A DNA stretch of 64,000 nt from a virus. Under the pieces are notes generated by a model. That model saw only the letters and a program-made list of their open reading frames with translations. It ran no database searches and was not told the DNA's origin. A program made the translations under genes and the position numbers. Below, in pieces: positions 6,471-14,603 of the stretch (positions are counted from its first letter, which is position 1; the number at the start of each line of letters is the position of its first letter). The stretch lies in the IMG/VR virus record IMGVR_UViG_3300008113_000010, positions 1 to 64,000 of that record. The stretch is one strand, 5' to 3'.

Positions 6471-8282
6471 ATGGGAGCATTATTAGAATCAGGTCTTGTA
6501 GGTAACATTGGTCTTAAGCACCTTAAAGTTATCAAAGAAGACACAATCAACAAATGGGACAAATTAGGATTCTTAGAGGGTCTTAAAGGTCACATGAGAG
6601 AAAACGTAGCTCAACTTTATGAAAACCAAGCTTCTCACTTAATCAACGAAGCTTCATCTACATCTGATACAGGTGCATTTGAAACTGTTGTATTTCCAAT
6701 CGTGAGAAGAGTGTTCTCTAAGTTGTTGGCTAACGATATCGTTTCAGTACAAGCAATGAACTTACCAATCGGTAAATTGTTCTACTTTGTACCAAACATT
6801 CAGAGCTATGACCCAGCAGCACCTGCAGGTCTTAATCAACACTATTCACCATACGGTGCACCAGATGGTCCAACATCTCCAAATGCAGGATACAACTATA
6901 ACAATGGTAGAGACCTTTATGATAGATTTTATGAGGGTAATGAACCAGCGTTAGACCCACCAGGTTTATTCGATTATTCTAAGGGTTCTTTCACTTCTGT
7001 AACATCTGCAATAACTTCAGTTGTAACAGCTCAGTGGAACAACACAACTTTGAATCTTGAACCAGCGGCATACGCAACAGATAACTATAGAAAAGTATTA
7101 GTTATCATGTCAGGTTTTGCATCTGACGGAGCAGGTAAATTAATCGGTCCTGATGGTAACCCAATCGACACAGAATCATTCTTGTCTGATTTGACTATCT
7201 ACGGTGTATCTGCTAACCCAACAACAGCGGGTGGTGGTCCTTACCTTTTCAGAGTAGTAACTCAAAGATATGGTAAAGGTATCGTTCAATACGGTAACAA
7301 CAACGCTACTTTAGATTTCCCAGGTTCATTAACTGATGGTGGTCAGTATGACAACATCTGTGATGTAAATGGTGATATCTATCTTGAAATCGACCTTCAA
7401 GTTCCAGTATGTATTACATGTACAGGTTCTATGGACGGTTACACAGGTTCTACATTCTCTTCAACAACAGCTGCAAACTCAGCGTTCTCAGCTACTTACA
7501 GATTGTATAAGAACTTAGAATTTGAAGATAAAATTGGTGAGGTTTCATTTGACCTTATGTCAGTAACTGTTTCTGTTACAGAAAGAAAGTTAAGAGCACA
7601 ATGGTCACCTGAAATGGCACAAGACGTTGCAGCATTCCACAACATTGACGCTGAAGCTGAATTGACAGCTTTATTGTCTGAGCAGGTTGCGGCTGAAATC
7701 GATAGAGAAATCTTGAGAGACCTTAGAAAAGGTGCAGCATGGAACTTGAGATGGGATTACAACGGTTGGAAGAGACTCGGTGGTGGAACTGGCGCAGTTT
7801 CTTACACTCAGAAAGACTGGAACCAAACGTTGATTACTGCAATCAATCAATTGTCAGCTCAAATTCACAAATCAACTTTAAGAGGCGGTGCTAACTGGAT
7901 TGTTGTATCTTCTGAAATCTCTGCGATTTTTGATGATTTAGAATATTTCCACGTTTCAAACGCAGCTCCTGAGCAAGACCAATACAACATGGGTATTGAA
8001 AGAGTAGGAACTCTAGCTGGTAGATACCAAGTTTATAGAGACCCTTACTTCCCACCAAACCAAGTGTTAATCGGTCACAAAGGAACTTCGCTTCTTGATA
8101 CAGGTTACATTTACGCACCATATGTACCTTTACAACTTACTCCAACAATGTATAACCCATTCAACTTCACACCAATCAAAGGTATCATGACTAGATACGC
8201 TAAGAAAATGGTGAACAACAGATTCTACGGTAGAATCACAGTTGATGGTGTTAGAACATTCGATTTGAAAGAGTTGAGATAA
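6471..8282 (+). CDS. gp23: Major capsid protein (gp23-like)
   Basis: A 603-residue T4-type major head protein. The block VRRVFSKLLANDIVSVQAMN (about residue 77-96) matches the conserved VRR.. P.L.A.D..GVQPM. motif of gp23, and the C-terminal region (YQVYRDPYFPPNQVLIGHKG) is also typical. In T4 the N-terminal 65 residues are removed after L-T-E|A; here HLINE|ASSTSD places the equivalent cut after Glu60. A central insertion rich in Gly, Tyr and Asn (about 115-340) likely forms surface domains. It starts two bases after the scaffold stop, without a Shine-Dalgarno sequence, and is followed by a strong terminator. Codon use (many TCA, ACA, AAC) is typical of a highly expressed gene in this phage. 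Confidence 0.95.
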   Translation: MGALLESGLVGNIGLKHLKVIKEDTINKWDKLGFLEGLKGHMRENVAQLYENQASHLINEASSTSDTGAFETVVFPIVRRVFSKLLANDIVSVQAMNLPIGKLFYFVPNIQSYDPAAPAGLNQHYSPYGAPDGPTSPNAGYNYNNGRDLYDRFYEGNEPALDPPGLFDYSKGSFTSVTSAITSVVTAQWNNTTLNLEPAAYATDNYRKVLVIMSGFASDGAGKLIGPDGNPIDTESFLSDLTIYGVSANPTTAGGGPYLFRVVTQRYGKGIVQYGNNNATLDFPGSLTDGGQYDNICDVNGDIYLEIDLQVPVCITCTGSMDGYTGSTFSSTTAANSAFSATYRLYKNLEFEDKIGEVSFDLMSVTVSVTERKLRAQWSPEMAQDVAAFHNIDAEAELTALLSEQVAAEIDREILRDLRKGAAWNLRWDYNGWKRLGGGTGAVSYTQKDWNQTLITAINQLSAQIHKSTLRGGANWIVVSSEISAIFDDLEYFHVSNAAPEQDQYNMGIERVGTLAGRYQVYRDPYFPPNQVLIGHKGTSLLDTGYIYAPYVPLQLTPTMYNPFNFTPIKGIMTRYAKKMVNNRFYGRITVDGVRTFDLKELR

Positions 8283-8302
8283 TATGGTCTAACCAAAATA
8301 TA

Positions 8303-8330
8303 AAAGGGTCCTTCGGGACCCTTTTTTTTT
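8303..8330 (+). terminator. Strong intrinsic terminator after capsid gene
   Basis: GGGTCC (8307-8312), TTCG tetraloop, GGACCC (8317-8322), flanked by AAAA and eight T. Stable UUCG hairpin, suited to insulating the most highly expressed gene. Confidence 0.92.
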
Positions 8331-8337
8331 ATTATGA

Positions 8338-8348
8338 TATTTATTTAT
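8338..8348 (+). promoter_or_regulatory. Putative late promoter, doubled TATTTATTTAT
   Basis: Two overlapping TATTTAT copies abut the ATG at 8349. If it works as a -10 element the mRNA would start at or after the ATG, implying a leaderless message or a later start. Confidence 0.4.
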
Positions 8349-8915
8349 ATGACCAAGAAAATAATAAGATTAACGGAATCGGAATTTGTGGAAATTGTTA
8401 ATAGAGTAATTAATGAACAACAGCAAAACTATGATTTTATTTTTTCAAGAAACACATCCTTAACGGAACCTACCAAGGCGGAGGAAATATATTTGGTTAA
8501 AAATGGAGATACCTATGATGTTTTTGCGAAAAGACCTAAAAGTAACATCATTGAGAAAACTGAATTTAGTTTACCGAAACTTTCTGAGTTATCGCTAAGG
8601 TGGAATGGTTCCACATTCGAAAATAATGAGACAACCGAAACCGCGAATATGATTGCCTCTTTGATTAAAACTAACTTCGAAAGGAGTCAGGGTAATTGGG
8701 TTGTCTATACAAAAGAAAATGGTTTACCTGCTATCGGAAAATTATCTTTGGGTCCTGTGTATGATTTTGATATTTTAGACAAATACAAAAAAAATAGAAA
8801 GAAACTTAAGACTGGAGAATCCTACACCCCAAATGATTATTTCATTGTAAAACAAAACAAGGGTCGTTCTTTAGAAGTTAAAGACGTGGAAGAAGCAAAA
8901 CCCTACGAAGTTTAA
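8349..8915 (+). CDS. Putative packaged protein with LTES..RVINE N-terminus
   Basis: 188 residues from ATG 8349; an in-frame ATG at 8334 would place the promoter element inside the gene and is less likely. The first 23 residues (KIIRLTESEFVEIVNRVINE) closely resemble the N-terminus of the protein encoded at 10875-11345 and end in I-N-E, the same tripeptide as the predicted capsid-protein cleavage site. I propose a capsid-targeting peptide removed by the prohead protease. The remainder is a small alpha/beta domain (IYLVKNGDTYDVFAKRP; NWVVYTKENGLPAIGKLSLG) of unknown family. It ends convergently with the next gene, overlapping 4 bases. Confidence 0.6.
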   Translation: MTKKIIRLTESEFVEIVNRVINEQQQNYDFIFSRNTSLTEPTKAEEIYLVKNGDTYDVFAKRPKSNIIEKTEFSLPKLSELSLRWNGSTFENNETTETANMIASLIKTNFERSQGNWVVYTKENGLPAIGKLSLGPVYDFDILDKYKKNRKKLKTGESYTPNDYFIVKQNKGRSLEVKDVEEAKPYEV

Positions 8916-9301
8916 TAATATTGTTGCACCGTTATTTTTGAACCATTAGTATCCCTATTAACAAAAACCATGTATTTTGGTTCCATCAGTGTTGCATTAC
9001 GAAATAGTGTTTCAATTAAATAGTTTGTATAAGTTTGTGTTCTAGAATCCTTGAAAAGGTAATCACTTTTAACTACAGCTTTTATATTACAGTTCAATAA
9101 AATTGGTGAATCATAAATTTCATCAACTCCTTTGATTGAATCAAGTTTAACATTTAGAGAATCCAAACATTCATTTAGTAAGATTTTTTCTGATTGTGAT
9201 AAAAATTGATAACAATCTTTCGGATTTTTAAATCCGAGGTTTTGTCCGAAAGTGGAAAAAACAGATATAACAAACAAGATAAATAAATAATATTTTTTCA
9301 T
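8912..9301 (-). CDS. Small secreted or periplasmic protein
   Basis: 129 residues from the ATG at 9301, chosen because the N-terminus MKKYYLFILFVISVFSTFGQ is a good signal peptide; an upstream in-frame ATG at 9376 would bury it. Many exported Flavobacteriia proteins have a signal peptide ending in F-G-Q or A-Q, so cleavage near Gln20 is likely. The mature part (about 110 residues) has two Cys (CYQFL, LLNECLD) and an unknown alpha/beta fold. No lipobox Cys follows the signal. A phage-encoded exported protein could act in lysis, superinfection exclusion or envelope change, but there is no direct evidence for any of these. Confidence 0.6.
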   Translation of the reverse strand: MKKYYLFILFVISVFSTFGQNLGFKNPKDCYQFLSQSEKILLNECLDSLNVKLDSIKGVDEIYDSPILLNCNIKAVVKSDYLFKDSRTQTYTNYLIETLFRNATLMEPKYMVFVNRDTNGSKITVQQYY

Positions 9302-9320
9302 ATCACACAAAATTAATCGA

Positions 9321-9518
9321 TTATTTTTTATCCACCAATTTTTTTTTACAATATGGACTATTGTAACCGAATACAATACATCTCAATGTGTCAACTTCTT
9401 GTCTGAGAGGTTCTAAATAGTCACCAAAAAAAGGTTTATGTCCTTTAGAGATTTCTGAGGTAATGTGATATTCAATTTCTATAATTCGAGAAATTAATTG
9501 ATTCTTGTTATCAAACAT
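9321..9518 (-). CDS. Hypothetical small protein
   Basis: 65 residues with a helical N-terminal half (LISRIIEIEYHITSEISKG) and a C-terminal part with two Cys (LRCIVFGYNSPYCKKK). No family recognised. It reads divergently from the gene at 9547, sharing a 28-base intergenic segment, and the next minus gene starts 20 bases after its stop, so the two minus genes are probably one transcript. Confidence 0.5.
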   Translation of the reverse strand: MFDNKNQLISRIIEIEYHITSEISKGHKPFFGDYLEPLRQEVDTLRCIVFGYNSPYCKKKLVDKK

Positions 9519-9527
9519 TTTACAGGA

Positions 9528-9534
9528 TATTTAT
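9528..9534 (+). promoter_or_regulatory. Putative late promoter element TATTTAT
   Basis: TATTTATATT lies 12 bases before the ATG at 9547, in the gap between divergent genes. Confidence 0.5.
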
Positions 9535-9546
9535 ATTAAGAAATAT

Positions 9547-10440
9547 ATGAAAAAAAGATTCATTAATGAAGCCACTGGTTCAGGTAGTTCAGGTAGAATG
9601 AAAATACCATTAGTTCTTGCACCCCAAATATGGGAAAAAGAGCCCTTGGAACCTTTCACGAAACCAGTATCGAACTTTGTTAGTGCGGTGAATGCTTACG
9701 ATAGTTATGATGGTGAAATGGAAAGGGACCAAACGTTAATAAGAAAAAACGAAACGAAGGCAATAAAAAGAGCTAAAAAAGCAAAAGAAATGTTTTCACA
9801 AAGCGATGATGACGGAAATCCAATAAATGGGTATTCACCCATGGGAAGTGATGCCCTTGGAACACCCAAAGAAGTAAAAAGAATTGCACATATACCAAAA
9901 ACTGAATATGAACCAGTTTTAAAAGAGGATTTAGCGGTATGGTTTGGGACAAAAAAGAAACCAAAAGGTAGTAAACAACCCAAAGGACCTTGGGTAAATA
10001 TATGTAGAAAAAAAGAAGGTGGGGGACATCCTCCGTGTGGAAGACCCGAGGCAGATAGTAAGGGATATCCAAAATGTAGAGCGGCAGGTGTTGCTTCAAA
10101 AATGAGTGACTCTCAAAAAAAGAATGCATGTGCTCAAAAAAGGAAAGCTGAGAAAAAAGACCCTAAAATGGGAACAGGTAACAAACCAACAATGACTTCA
10201 TATAAACCAAAAAATGAATCTTTGAGGGGATTAATTAAGAGGGTTTTAAAAGAAGAATATAGTCCCAATTTGTTATATCCTGTTGAACAGGTTTACCTAA
10301 TGACAAGTAAAGCCCCATATGAACTGAGAAAACTTGTAAAAAATCTAAAACCAATAGATTGTGTAAACAATAAAGGTGAAAAGAAAAGTTGTTTCAGAAT
10401 ACCTGAGGTATTATACGTATATTTTAGTGGGAGATACTAA
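9547..10440 (+). CDS. Putative packaged protein with Cys/Lys-rich domain (DUF5872-like)
   Basis: 297 residues from ATG 9547; an ATG at 9505 would overlap the divergent gene. The N-terminus MKKRFINEATGSG contains I-N-E|A with Glu at residue 8, the same tripeptide as the capsid-protein site and the same position as in the protease N-terminus. Residues about 140-200 form a Lys/Gly/Cys domain (WVNICRKKEGGGHPPCGRPE; YPKCRAAGVASKM) that resembles DUF5872, known from phages and giant viruses. After it comes a second targeting-like module (ESLRGLIKRVLKEEYSP) and a final 50-residue domain with a Cys pair. High basicity suggests DNA contact inside the head. Function unknown. Confidence 0.6.
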   Translation: MKKRFINEATGSGSSGRMKIPLVLAPQIWEKEPLEPFTKPVSNFVSAVNAYDSYDGEMERDQTLIRKNETKAIKRAKKAKEMFSQSDDDGNPINGYSPMGSDALGTPKEVKRIAHIPKTEYEPVLKEDLAVWFGTKKKPKGSKQPKGPWVNICRKKEGGGHPPCGRPEADSKGYPKCRAAGVASKMSDSQKKNACAQKRKAEKKDPKMGTGNKPTMTSYKPKNESLRGLIKRVLKEEYSPNLLYPVEQVYLMTSKAPYELRKLVKNLKPIDCVNNKGEKKSCFRIPEVLYVYFSGRY

Positions 10441-10847
10441 TCAAGTTTTTTTAAAATTTCCTCTAAAGAATGATTGATATTATTATTGATTTCAATCTCA
10501 AGTTTCATTCTTTCATCATCCAATTTCTTGTCAAATTTTTCGACTAACTCTACGTAAAGACTTGTGTCTGAGATATACACGGAATAACTGTATATATGAT
10601 TTATTAGTTTTACACTATGGTCATGTAAAACAATAAACATATCCTTGGACTCGTTTTTTATAAATCTTTTATTAGATAATGGGGCTAAAGTTAATTTTGA
10701 ATCTGAGTCGTCAAGGACCTTTCTACATATTTCGTAGGTGATTCTTTCGTCAGCCGGCAACGGTTTTTTGGGGTCGAACTTTTCCTTGAGTGCTAAAAAA
10801 ACCTTATATAATATATTCGGGATGAAACCAACAACTTTGTTATCCAT
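10437..10847 (-). CDS. Hypothetical protein
   Basis: 136 residues, mixed fold, no recognised domain. The C-terminal third (VELVEKFDKKLDDERMKLEI) is strongly helical. The stop overlaps the convergent gene ending at 10440 by 4 bases, and the start lies 27 bases after the end of the gene at 10875-11345, so it is probably the last gene of that minus-strand transcript. Confidence 0.5.
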   Translation of the reverse strand: MDNKVVGFIPNILYKVFLALKEKFDPKKPLPADERITYEICRKVLDDSDSKLTLAPLSNKRFIKNESKDMFIVLHDHSVKLINHIYSYSVYISDTSLYVELVEKFDKKLDDERMKLEIEINNNINHSLEEILKKLD

Positions 10848-10874
10848 TAATCAAAGATAAAAATAATAATCAAA

Positions 10875-11345
10875 TTAACAATATGCACCTGAACATTGTT
10901 TTTTTCCATCTAAACCTGGCATTTTTCCTTTACAAACCTGAACGGCATATCCATTTGCATAAGCTGATGGGTAAACTTTGAATTTACTCTTAGCCGCTGC
11001 CTTACCTCTTGCACAAAGTTTAGTTCCTGTTTTTTTTCTACCTTCACTCAAATCTTCGAAATCTAAATAATCTCCCATTTTAGATTTTTCATTCATGAAA
11101 AAATCAAAAACTTGGTCCATGTTGGTTTTAGCCTCAGTAACGTGGTCATCGGCCCAGTCGTGACCGTTTTGTAAAATTTCATCTATCATCTGTGGGTCAA
11201 ACTCCAACAACATTTTACATTGTCTCATAATCTGTTTGAGGTTAGAAAAAAACATGTAATTTTCATGCTCTTGGTATGATTCATTGAGAACTTTGTTAAC
11301 CAACTTGGTTATATCTGATTCGGTTAATTTTACAACTTTAGCCAT
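10875..11345 (-). CDS. Putative packaged protein with LTES..KVLNE N-terminus and Cys/Lys-rich C-terminus
   Basis: 156 residues. The first 23 (KVVKLTESDITKLVNKVLNES) are near-identical in pattern to those of the protein at 8349 and end in L-N-E|S, a candidate prohead-protease site. The middle (about 30-100) is helical and acidic. The C-terminus (KLCARGKAAAKSKFKVYPSA, then AVQVCKGKMPG) is a short basic Cys-containing module that I associate with virion proteins of large phages and giant viruses. The start overlaps the end of the upstream virion gene by 8 bases, indicating translational coupling. A packaged, DNA-associated role is an inference. Confidence 0.58.
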   Translation of the reverse strand: MAKVVKLTESDITKLVNKVLNESYQEHENYMFFSNLKQIMRQCKMLLEFDPQMIDEILQNGHDWADDHVTEAKTNMDQVFDFFMNEKSKMGDYLDFEDLSEGRKKTGTKLCARGKAAAKSKFKVYPSAYANGYAVQVCKGKMPGLDGKKQCSGAYC

Positions 11346-12846
11346 TTTGTTTCTGATTTACTATGTTAAACGTTAATTGTCTTTTATAAGTATCTTTCTC
11401 ACCTGAAGTGTTAACTTGAATGTCAACATAATATTGATTAGGAATTTTATCTCTCATATCGAAAATGAAATAATACTCATTTGGCGTTCTGTTTATTGGT
11501 GTCCAATCTTGAACTAATACTTCTGTTGTTCCTTCTTTGACATAAACCCTGTAAAATGCTGATACATCTAATAACATTTGTTGACCGGTGTATGCTTTTT
11601 TAATTGTGACACCAACCTTTCTAATGTCTGTATTCAAAATTTGTTCGTTCTGTAGAATCCCGTAAAAATTGAAACCAAACTTTTGAGGTTCTTTGGATAG
11701 AGTTCCGATTTGTATTCCTGCAGAATATTGTTGAAGAGTGAAGGTATTCGATACGTTTGGAAGTGATTGACCATTAATTGTTAATCCTGACCAAACATCG
11801 TAGTATTGACATGGGGTAGCACCTGTAAAACCATTCGGAACAATTACTTCATAAACCCCTTTAGTTCTTAAACAAGTTGTCAATGCCTCCATACCAGTTA
11901 CAGCAACACCAACTCTATCTTCTATTCTCACAAACGGGTCACTATCAAGATTAACCAAATCACCATTCTGATAAATGTAGAGATATAATCTATTCTCTTG
12001 GTTCTTCAGAAATTGGTTTCTATCATCCTGAATCAAATCGTCGTAATTGGTCAAAAGGTATGGTTGGTAGAAAGTTTGGGTATGTCTCGAGAAGAATGCA
12101 ACACTGTAACTATCGGTCAAACCTGTTATATTTTCAATCTGAGGAAGATATGCTAAACCCCAACCTGTTACACCCGTTATAGAACCGTTTAAAACACCGT
12201 TAATTTCGTTTGTCATGTCCATGTTGAGGTCTTCATTACCCAACTCGAAATGTTGTCTAGAAACGACTGTAAGACCCGTATAATTAACACTGCCCTCATT
12301 CTTGTTATTGTAAATTCCTGCTTGTGACCAATCATCAATTGTGGTAGTCTGATACCAATTGGATGGTCTTGTAGAAAAGGCTCTTGGGTCAACGTATGTC
12401 AAAGGGGATTGACCACCTTGTGCACTGTTCTGTGCTAAATTAAAATTGTTATAATCGTATCCAACCCCTTCATCCCATTCTTGAGGGTTACCTGTTGAGC
12501 CTGAGGTTTTGGGGATTCTGAATAATATTAAATCGAATGAGGTCGCCCTTCTCCTTGAGTCGGACATAAAGGTGTTGAGTAACTCGTTGTCAAAAGAAGA
12601 CGTGTTTGTCATCTTAAGTGTATGTGTCATCGCCGATGTGCATCCTGTCGAAATTGTTCCGTTTGCAATCGAATCTCTTAGTTGTTGTAGGTCTAAATCA
12701 AAAATGAAACGTGTATATCCATAGTTTGGAACTATGTAATCCGACGCACCAAAATTCAATTGAACAACAGGGTTACGTCCTGTGTTCACGTATGAATTGG
12801 AAATAATTGTGTTATTTTTACTGAAATATGACCTTAAAATTGACAT
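11338..12846 (-). CDS. Large virion or baseplate protein, unknown family
   Basis: 502 residues, rich in Asn, Thr, Gly and Tyr and predicted mostly beta, as in phage structural proteins. The middle contains the stretch DDRNQFLKNQENRLYLYIYQ, and the C-terminal 150 residues look like repeated beta-sandwich units (VGVTIKKAYTGQQMLLDVSA; YRVYVKEGTTEVLVQDW). No enzymatic motif is visible. It follows the putative spike protein in the minus-strand baseplate operon and has its own promoter-like element. Confidence 0.6.
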   Translation of the reverse strand: MSILRSYFSKNNTIISNSYVNTGRNPVVQLNFGASDYIVPNYGYTRFIFDLDLQQLRDSIANGTISTGCTSAMTHTLKMTNTSSFDNELLNTFMSDSRRRATSFDLILFRIPKTSGSTGNPQEWDEGVGYDYNNFNLAQNSAQGGQSPLTYVDPRAFSTRPSNWYQTTTIDDWSQAGIYNNKNEGSVNYTGLTVVSRQHFELGNEDLNMDMTNEINGVLNGSITGVTGWGLAYLPQIENITGLTDSYSVAFFSRHTQTFYQPYLLTNYDDLIQDDRNQFLKNQENRLYLYIYQNGDLVNLDSDPFVRIEDRVGVAVTGMEALTTCLRTKGVYEVIVPNGFTGATPCQYYDVWSGLTINGQSLPNVSNTFTLQQYSAGIQIGTLSKEPQKFGFNFYGILQNEQILNTDIRKVGVTIKKAYTGQQMLLDVSAFYRVYVKEGTTEVLVQDWTPINRTPNEYYFIFDMRDKIPNQYYVDIQVNTSGEKDTYKRQLTFNIVNQKQNG

Positions 12847-12858
12847 TCACTTTTTTTT

Positions 12859-12865
12859 ATAAATA
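12859..12865 (-). promoter_or_regulatory. Putative late promoter element TATTTAT
   Basis: Reads TATTTATA on the minus strand, 12 bases before the ATG at 12846 and just before the stop of the upstream gene. Confidence 0.5.
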
Positions 12866-14398
12866 TCAATTAATTCGGATATTGGAGTTCAGAATTTTGT
12901 TTACCGCATTTTGTAGTTCAGTAAGTATTTCTTGAGACGTAGAACCGTCTTCTGTCACAGGTATTGGTGGTAATCCAGGATAAGCGTGAGTGTGTGTAAT
13001 AAGATATCTTACAATCAAATTTATAAGTTCCAATAACTCTTCACCTCTAACGGTGCTAGATGTTTTAGATTCTATGTTTGCAAATTCTTCAGGACCGATA
13101 CCATACAAGGTATTGTCAAAATTTATTTTTCCTTTACCTGGAATTTGAGAATTATGTGATAGTAAGAATAATTTGTCACCACCTAGAGCCCCAACTGTAT
13201 TTTGTTGGTTTATATATTTTACGTCAGGAACTTTAAGTTTTTTAATTGTTTGAGGTTCACCAACTTTATTTTTTGCATATATGAGACCATAACCACCTTT
13301 TATTCCTGATAATAATTTTATGTTATTATAAACATCCGAAATGTTCTTGACCTCAATTGATGTTGCATTAACACCTGACGGGGTCGTAAGATTTAGTTTT
13401 TCACTCATCAATCGACTTGGTCTATAAAATATTGGGAACTTTTCGGCAGCGTTGTTATTCGGAAAAACAACTCTACCACCTACGGTTCTATCTGAACTGT
13501 TACAGTCCCTGATAAAATTATTTATATATTTGATGGCATCCTCTTTTGACAACATTGTGAAACTTTGTTTCGTCACCAAGAATTTAAGATTTTCCTTAAC
13601 TACACTATCAACTTTTAAGTTTTTAGAGTTTACGGTTGCGTCAGGTTTCAACTGATAAAGAAAAACCGAACCATTGAATTTGTCTTGGGAATTTTCGGGA
13701 TTGTTGAGAACCCATTCTATAAGATATTTTACCAAAACTACATTTTCTTGTAACTGATAAAACGTTCTATCTGGCTGATTTCTTTTAATGTATTGAAATC
13801 TTGAAAGTTGAAGAAAACTCCTTTGGGGATTATTGACGGGGACAACATTAGGTTGTAAAGTTTCCCCTTTGAATTTACCCGCTCTTAATAAAACGTCGTC
13901 CTGTTTGATGACTACGTCAGCACTACCCCTACCCAATAAAGCATTATCACCAGGTTCAGGAAAAACACCTTTATGTATTGCCTTATCAGAATAAGTTCCA
14001 TCTTGGTTTTTTAAAGGTTTTGGGCTTTTGATTTGCATACCCGTTCCTGTAAATTTATTTGCGCCAAATTGGAATTGATTGAATGTTGAAGTTGGGCTAA
14101 AATATGTGTTTTGAACATAATATTGGTTCTGATATTTGAAATCTTTGTTCAAATATATAACCTGAACCATTTCCTCGTTTTTGGGGACTTGGTATAAGAA
14201 GTATGGTAGGAGCGGATTAAATACCAATGGGTCACGGGATGTCCAAGGGTCTTTCTCTGGATTCCACGGTGGGTCCGACACTGCTCTTAAAATGTCCTCA
14301 ACGTTATCAATTTCGAGACACCCTCTAATTCTACCGAGCATCATTGGGTCATTGTTATCGATAACTCTTACCTGAAAAAAAATTGAATTGTTATCCAT
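12866..14398 (-). CDS. Baseplate hub/spike-like protein (gp5 OB-fold type)
   Basis: 510 residues. The first 110 (FFQVRVIDNNDPMMLGRIRG, DPLVFNPLLPYFLYQVPKNE, EMVQVIYLNK) have the look of the OB-fold at the N-terminus of T4 gp5-like baseplate spikes: a D-P..L-G-R-V strand, a PLLP-x-x-x turn and a G/N-E-x-V-x-V strand. The later motif DDVLLRAGKF resembles the strand that follows in spike proteins. No lysozyme domain is seen. The C-terminus contains HTHAYPGLPP, a possible metal-binding tip. The neighbours are other virion genes. The gp5-like identity is by pattern, not by alignment. Confidence 0.55.
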   Translation of the reverse strand: MDNNSIFFQVRVIDNNDPMMLGRIRGCLEIDNVEDILRAVSDPPWNPEKDPWTSRDPLVFNPLLPYFLYQVPKNEEMVQVIYLNKDFKYQNQYYVQNTYFSPTSTFNQFQFGANKFTGTGMQIKSPKPLKNQDGTYSDKAIHKGVFPEPGDNALLGRGSADVVIKQDDVLLRAGKFKGETLQPNVVPVNNPQRSFLQLSRFQYIKRNQPDRTFYQLQENVVLVKYLIEWVLNNPENSQDKFNGSVFLYQLKPDATVNSKNLKVDSVVKENLKFLVTKQSFTMLSKEDAIKYINNFIRDCNSSDRTVGGRVVFPNNNAAEKFPIFYRPSRLMSEKLNLTTPSGVNATSIEVKNISDVYNNIKLLSGIKGGYGLIYAKNKVGEPQTIKKLKVPDVKYINQQNTVGALGGDKLFLLSHNSQIPGKGKINFDNTLYGIGPEEFANIESKTSSTVRGEELLELINLIVRYLITHTHAYPGLPPIPVTEDGSTSQEILTELQNAVNKILNSNIRIN

Positions 14399-14600
14399 TT
14401 CCTCTATCGTTGTAAATTTTCAAAATATTATTATATAACATTTCAACTTTATCTAAATAAATCGTCCCTGCGATAATATTTTTCTTTGTTGATTCGAAAT
14501 CATCTGTCAATAAATCCATGTATTTGACCAATAAGTTGTTTGGTAAATTATTCAGATTTGGTTGTTCTTTTACAATTTCGTCAAGTTGTTCTTTTGTCAT
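14391..14600 (-). CDS. Hypothetical small helical protein
   Basis: 69 residues, acidic and helical (LLVKYMDLLTDDFESTKKNI). Its stop overlaps the start of the spike-like gene by 8 bases, so the two are translationally coupled. Possibly an assembly factor for the baseplate; no family recognised. Confidence 0.55.
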   Translation of the reverse strand: MTKEQLDEIVKEQPNLNNLPNNLLVKYMDLLTDDFESTKKNIIAGTIYLDKVEMLYNNILKIYNDRGNG

Positions 14601-14603
14601 AAA

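Noticed and set aside
9505-9546. Upstream ATG for the DUF5872-like gene
   Set aside because: It overlaps the divergent gene and places the promoter element inside the coding region; ATG 9547 gives the targeting-like N-terminus.
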